From Streptomyces sp. ISL-66 (GTDB taxonomy: Bacteria; Actinomycetota; Actinomycetes; Streptomycetales; Streptomycetaceae), in the NCBI RefSeq assembly GCF_018614135.1, contig NZ_JAGGOW010000019.1, forward strand, positions 1 through 64,000: a DNA stretch of 64,000 nucleotides. Direction: 5' to 3'. A program made the translations under genes and the position numbers. How positions within the stretch are numbered: position 1 is the stretch's first letter; every line of letters begins with the position of its first letter. Below are positions 60,534 through 64,000 of the stretch, piece by piece. A model generated the notes under the pieces. It worked only from the letters and a program-made list of their open reading frames with translations. It was not told where the DNA came from and did not search any database.

Positions 60534-62228
60534 TCAGCGCCCCAGCAGATCGGCCCGCCCCTGGGCCTCGTAGGAGGCCAGGAGCGCCGCCAGATCCGCC
60601 GGATCGAGGAGCCGGTACGAGGCCTCGCCCGGCCGGCGCCACCAGACCGGGTCGCAGGTCCGGAAGGCCGCGCGGCGCAGGGAGACCCGGTGGACCTTGT
60701 TCGTCGCCGTGGTCGGCATGGCCTCGACGATCCGGACGTAGCGCGGGGCCATCTTCGTCCCGAGGTCCGGCTGAGCGGCGAGGAAGGCCTCGAAGGCCTC
60801 CGGGGAGAAGCCCGAGCCCGCCCCCTCCCGCAGGGCGATGGCCGCCATGACCTGGTCGCCCGCCACCTCGTCCGGTACGGCGTACACGGCGACCGAGGCG
60901 GCCGGCGCCCAGCGGGCCAGGATGTTCTCGATCACCGCCGCCGCCAGGTTCTCGCTGTCGACGCGCAGCCGGTCGTCCGTGCGGCCCGCGAAGTACAGGA
61001 AGCCCTCGGCGTCGCGGAAGAAGAGGTCCCCCGTCCAGTACCAGCCCTCGCGGGTGCGCGCCGCCTCCGCGCCGGGATTGCGCCAGTACCCCTCGAAGAG
61101 GCCGCCCCCCTTGTTCACCAGCTCGCCGATGGCCTCGGCGCCGTTGAGGAGGCGGCCCCGCGGGTCCAGGACGGCCGGCGGGCACTCCCGGCCCGTCTCC
61201 GGATCGATGACGGCCAGCTCGTCGCCCGCGCCCGCGCGGCCCAGGGCCCCGGGCGGGGTGTCGGGGGTCCGCTGGACGGAGGCCCCGCCCTCGGTGGCCC
61301 CGTAGCCCTCGACGAGACGGACCCCGAACCGTTCGGAGAAGCGTGCCGCGTCGACCGCGCCGGCCTCGGTGCCGAAGCCCAGGCGCAGCGGGTGCGCGCG
61401 GTCGTCCGGGCCGGGCGGGGTGGCGAGGAGGTACTGGATCGCCCGGCCGACATAGGTGAAGTACGTCGCCCCGTAGGCCCGTACATCGTCCAGGAACGCG
61501 GAGGCCGAGAAGCGGCGGCGCAGGGCCACGGCGGCTCCGCCGGCGAGGGCCGGCAGCCAGTCGGCGATGACGGCGTTGCCGTGGAAGAGGGGCATGCAGA
61601 TGTAGTGGACGTCGTCCGGGGTGACGGAGAAGTGCCGGGCGAGCGAATCCCCGGCGCCGGCGAGGCGGCCCTGGGTGCAGATGGCGGCCTTGGGGGCGCC
61701 GGTGGAGCCGGAGGTGAAGTAGAGCAGCAGCCGGGAGGAGGGCCCGGGGCCGGCGGCGGTGAGGGTCGCGTCGCCGGGCTTCGCGCCGGCGTACGGGGCG
61801 AGCAGGGCCTCGTACTCGCCGGGCTCCTCGGGGTCGGTGACCAGGAGGCGCACGCCGGGCAGGTCGAGGCCGCGCAGCAGTGGCAGGTGGGCGCGCTCGG
61901 TGACCAGGATCCGGCAGTCGGTGTGCAGGATGTCGCGGGCGAGTTCCGCGCCGCGCCGGGTGGGGTTGATCCCGGCCACGGCGGCCCCGGCGAGGGCCGC
62001 CGCGCCGAGCCAGAACGGGAACTCGGGGGTGTTGTCGAGCAGCACCCCGATGTGCGGCTGGGCCCCCGGTGGCAGGAGGTCGACGAGCAGCGCGGCGCGC
62101 GCCGCGGCCTCCAGGGCGGTCCGGTGGTGGCTGAGGACGCCGTCGGCGTACTTCAGTCCGGGCCGGTGGTCGCCCCATCGGCGCGCGATGAGCTCCGCGA
62201 CGGTTTCGGGTGTCGTCGTCGTCCGCAT
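60534..62228 (-). CDS. Acyl-CoA synthetase (FadD-type, AMP-binding)
   Basis: 564 aa from ATG 62228. The phosphate loop LLYFTSGSTGAPKAAI, the motif EGYGATEGGASV, WYWTGDLFFRDAEGFLYFAG and the terminal Lys region TATNKVHRVSLRR are complete. Resembles the very-long-chain/steroid-type fatty acyl-CoA ligases of actinobacteria (FadD17/FadD6 group) by the PLFHGNAV and NPTRRGAELARDI stretches. The exact acid is unknown. It ends 51 bp before tRNA-Lys copy 2. Confidence 0.9.
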   Translation of the reverse strand: MRTTTTPETVAELIARRWGDHRPGLKYADGVLSHHRTALEAAARAALLVDLLPPGAQPHIGVLLDNTPEFPFWLGAAALAGAAVAGINPTRRGAELARDILHTDCRILVTERAHLPLLRGLDLPGVRLLVTDPEEPGEYEALLAPYAGAKPGDATLTAAGPGPSSRLLLYFTSGSTGAPKAAICTQGRLAGAGDSLARHFSVTPDDVHYICMPLFHGNAVIADWLPALAGGAAVALRRRFSASAFLDDVRAYGATYFTYVGRAIQYLLATPPGPDDRAHPLRLGFGTEAGAVDAARFSERFGVRLVEGYGATEGGASVQRTPDTPPGALGRAGAGDELAVIDPETGRECPPAVLDPRGRLLNGAEAIGELVNKGGGLFEGYWRNPGAEAARTREGWYWTGDLFFRDAEGFLYFAGRTDDRLRVDSENLAAAVIENILARWAPAASVAVYAVPDEVAGDQVMAAIALREGAGSGFSPEAFEAFLAAQPDLGTKMAPRYVRIVEAMPTTATNKVHRVSLRRAAFRTCDPVWWRRPGEASYRLLDPADLAALLASYEAQGRADLLGR

Positions 62229-62254
62229 GCCGCCGGAGGGTAGCTGACGTGCCG

Positions 62255-62869
62255 TCAGAATTGAACGTCGGAGCAGGCGTAGAAGGCGTTCGCGGTGTCG
62301 TTGACCGTCCAGACGGCGAGGATCAGGTGCCGGCCGCTCTTGCCGCTCGGCATGGTGCCCTGGTGGACGGTGGTCATCGCGGGGCGGGCGCCGTTGTAGG
62401 CGACCGTGAGGAAGGGCTGCGGGTCGAGGTCGGCGCGGGTCAGGGGCTTGGCGGGGTTCCAGCCGTTCTTGGTGACGTAGTACCGGAAGTCGGTGGTGGA
62501 GTGGTTCGCGGTGAACTGCCAGCGGAAGCCGTAGCTCCGGCCGCTGCTCACCGCGGTGGCGGGCCAGGCGCCGCCGCGCGGGTCGTCGAGCTGGGCGAAC
62601 TCGGCGTGGTTGGCCGAACATATGCGGCCGTCGGCGGGACCGGCCGCGGGGAAGCCCTTGAGGCCCTCGACGCTCTGGGGCTCCCACTGGATGGGGCCGC
62701 AGTCGGCGACGGTCTTGTTGGCGCAGAGCTTCTGGCGGCTGATGGGGGTGTCCGTGTAGCCGTGGCCGCTCGCGGTGGGGGCCGTGACGAGCGCGAGGGC
62801 CGTGGCGACGCCGAGGCCCACGGCGGTGGCGGCGGCTTTCCGGGATCTGGGCATGCGGAAGGAACGCAT
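62255..62869 (-). CDS. AA10 lytic polysaccharide monooxygenase (chitin-active)
   Basis: 204 aa from ATG 62869 (AAGGAG upstream). The signal peptide ends ...TASG and the mature protein begins HGYTDTPISRQ, so the N-terminal His that forms the copper histidine brace is exposed. ICSANHAEF supplies further fold residues, and WQFTANHSTTDFRYYVTKNG with the second His completes the site. Single-domain enzyme, no CBM. It cleaves crystalline chitin oxidatively and helps the GH18 chitinase. A near-perfect DasR site lies 111 bp upstream. Confidence 0.95.
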   Translation of the reverse strand: MRSFRMPRSRKAAATAVGLGVATALALVTAPTASGHGYTDTPISRQKLCANKTVADCGPIQWEPQSVEGLKGFPAAGPADGRICSANHAEFAQLDDPRGGAWPATAVSSGRSYGFRWQFTANHSTTDFRYYVTKNGWNPAKPLTRADLDPQPFLTVAYNGARPAMTTVHQGTMPSGKSGRHLILAVWTVNDTANAFYACSDVQF

Positions 62870-62979
62870 GATGCTCCTTGGACGTGGGGGGAGGTTCGGC
62901 GAGAGCGTGCGCGTTTTTCGCGTGGGGATGGGCCGTACCGGGGTTGGCGGCACGGCTCGTTCGCGACGCCCGTGACTGG

Positions 62980-62995
62980 TTAGGTCTAGACCAAG
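62980..62995. promoter_or_regulatory. DasR-like operator of the LPMO gene
   Basis: The core AGGTCTAGACCA (62982-62993), with GGTCTAGACC a perfect 10-bp palindrome, fits the dre consensus very well. Confidence 0.82.
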
Positions 62996-63128
62996 TATCA
63001 CAGTATTGACGGGAGTTGGCCGTGTCCATACCAACGGAAGAACGGGTGGTCCGGTCCACCCGGATCCACCCGTCCTCTTGCGTGCGCGTGCCGCCGCGGG
63101 GGCGCACGAGGGGCCGTGCGCGCAGGTG

Positions 63129-63989
63129 CTACTCCGCCCGGCCCGTGTAGAAGGCGACCGTCAGGTCCTTCACCAGCGCCTTGCGCTCGTAGTCGTCGAG
63201 CTCCACGAGCCCGCGCGAGGTCAGCCGGTGGACGGTGTCGTCGACGGCGTCCACCACCGAGCTCAGGACCGTGTCCCGGTGCTTCGCGTCGATCGCCGCG
63301 ACACGGCGCCGCCGCATCGCCTCCGCGACCTCGGGGGCGTACTCGATCCGGGTCGGCTGCGCCGAGAACACCTCCACCCCGACGGCCTCGGTCTCGGCCG
63401 CCAGCATCCGGGTCAGCGCGTCACCGACGGCCTCGGCGTCGCGCAAGGTCGGGGCGTCCTCGTGGAAGGCGTCGGCGGGGAGCTGGGACAGGACGCGGGC
63501 CATGGCCGATTCGACCTGTTCGGCGAGGTAGTCCACGTGGTCGGCGACGGCCAGGGTCGCGCGGGCGGTGTCCTTGACCTGCCAGACCACCTGGACGACC
63601 ACCTGGAGGGCGAGCCCGCCGGAGTCGACGGCGGGCATCGGGTCGCTGCGCCAGTGCCGGAGCCGGACGTCGACCCGACGGCGCAGCAGGAGCGGACTGA
63701 TCCAGGTCAGACCGGAGCGCCGTACGGTGCCGCGGTAGCGGCCGAAGAGGGTCAGCACCCAGGCGTGCCCCGCACGGCCGCGGCCGAGACCGCCGAGGGC
63801 GAGGAGCGCGACGACGCCGAGGAAGGCGAGCGGGGGCCAGAACCGGGCCTGGAGCCCGCGGTAGGGGCGGGGCTCCGCGCCGAAGGCGTAGGCGAGGGAG
63901 TCGGGGACGGCTCCGGCCCGCCAGAGCACGGCCGTGCAGCCGGCGAGCGCGAACCCGCCGACGGCCACGCCGATCCAGCCGGGCAGCAC
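63129..63989 (-). CDS. SPFH/Band-7 domain membrane protein (5' end may lie outside window)
   Basis: At least 286 aa. Two hydrophobic segments (about 4-26 and 50-67) anchor the protein; the SPFH domain follows (GRYRGTVRRSGLTWISPLLL, VDVRLRHWRSDPMPAVDSGG, LQVVVQVVWQV). The C-terminal part is helical (EVAEAMRRRRVAAIDAKHRD) as in slipins and flotillin-like scaffolds. GTG 63989 is the furthest visible start, but the frame stays open to the window edge, so the real start may be further upstream. Scaffold role inferred from the family. Confidence 0.8.
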   Translation of the reverse strand: MLPGWIGVAVGGFALAGCTAVLWRAGAVPDSLAYAFGAEPRPYRGLQARFWPPLAFLGVVALLALGGLGRGRAGHAWVLTLFGRYRGTVRRSGLTWISPLLLRRRVDVRLRHWRSDPMPAVDSGGLALQVVVQVVWQVKDTARATLAVADHVDYLAEQVESAMARVLSQLPADAFHEDAPTLRDAEAVGDALTRMLAAETEAVGVEVFSAQPTRIEYAPEVAEAMRRRRVAAIDAKHRDTVLSSVVDAVDDTVHRLTSRGLVELDDYERKALVKDLTVAFYTGRAE

Positions 63990-64000
63990 CGGCCCGTGGT

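Overview
This window is a piece of a very GC-rich actinobacterial chromosome and almost certainly comes from Streptomyces or a very close relative. The evidence is the dense, GC3-rich coding, frequent GTG/TTG starts and ATGA/GTGA overlaps, a complete desferrioxamine cluster (desE-desF, desA-desB-desC-desD), an adpA-ornA pair, a PAS-GGDEF-EAL protein of the CdgA type, and secreted chitin-degrading enzymes. From memory the gene order resembles the S. coelicolor segment around SCO2771-SCO2820; that comparison is recollection, not a search.

Layout. 1-6.3 kb: end of a PucR-type regulator, a small membrane protein, an acyl-CoA dehydrogenase/TesB pair, a CDF transporter, a putative phosphatase and a TetR regulator. 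6.3-12.3 kb: a four-gene branched-chain (leucine/isovalerate) catabolic operon encoding carboxyltransferase, biotin carboxylase, HMG-CoA lyase and acyl-CoA dehydrogenase. Two near-identical 16-bp palindromes lie between it and the divergent TetR gene. 12.3-19.8 kb: ferrioxamine uptake and biosynthesis behind two iron boxes. 19.8-26.7 kb: secreted EEP-family enzyme, GH20 hexosaminidase, DUF4429 protein, glmS and an acetate-type transporter. 26.8-30.5 kb: universal stress protein, adpA, ornA, tRNA-His. 30.6-36.3 kb: LacI regulator, divergent NmrA-type/MarR pair, MFS transporter, F420-type NADP-binding protein, and a DsbB-like plus 54-aa membrane protein pair. 36.4-44.5 kb: two-component system, adenylating enzyme, spermidine-synthase-like protein, TPR regulator, histidine phosphatase. 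44.6-49.7 kb: PAP2 protein, then a translationally coupled trio of a Cas4/RecB-like Fe-S nuclease, an unknown 533-aa protein and a short SF1B helicase. 49.9-64 kb: a 9.2-kb block of mostly secreted hydrolases plus CdgA, bounded by two identical, inverted tRNA-Lys(CTT) genes, followed by an acyl-CoA synthetase, an AA10 LPMO and an SPFH-domain protein.

Two themes link distant genes. First, chitin/aminosugar metabolism: DasR-like operators stand before the GH18 chitinase, the AA10 LPMO and the GH20 hexosaminidase, and glmS lies nearby. Second, development: adpA, ornA and cdgA are all present, and this adpA has no TTA codon, so the usual bldA control of AdpA translation should be absent.

The best candidate for an undescribed system is the nuclease-unknown-helicase trio at 45.5-49.7 kb. 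Together its products have the parts, and even the order, of eukaryotic Dna2, but split over three genes.
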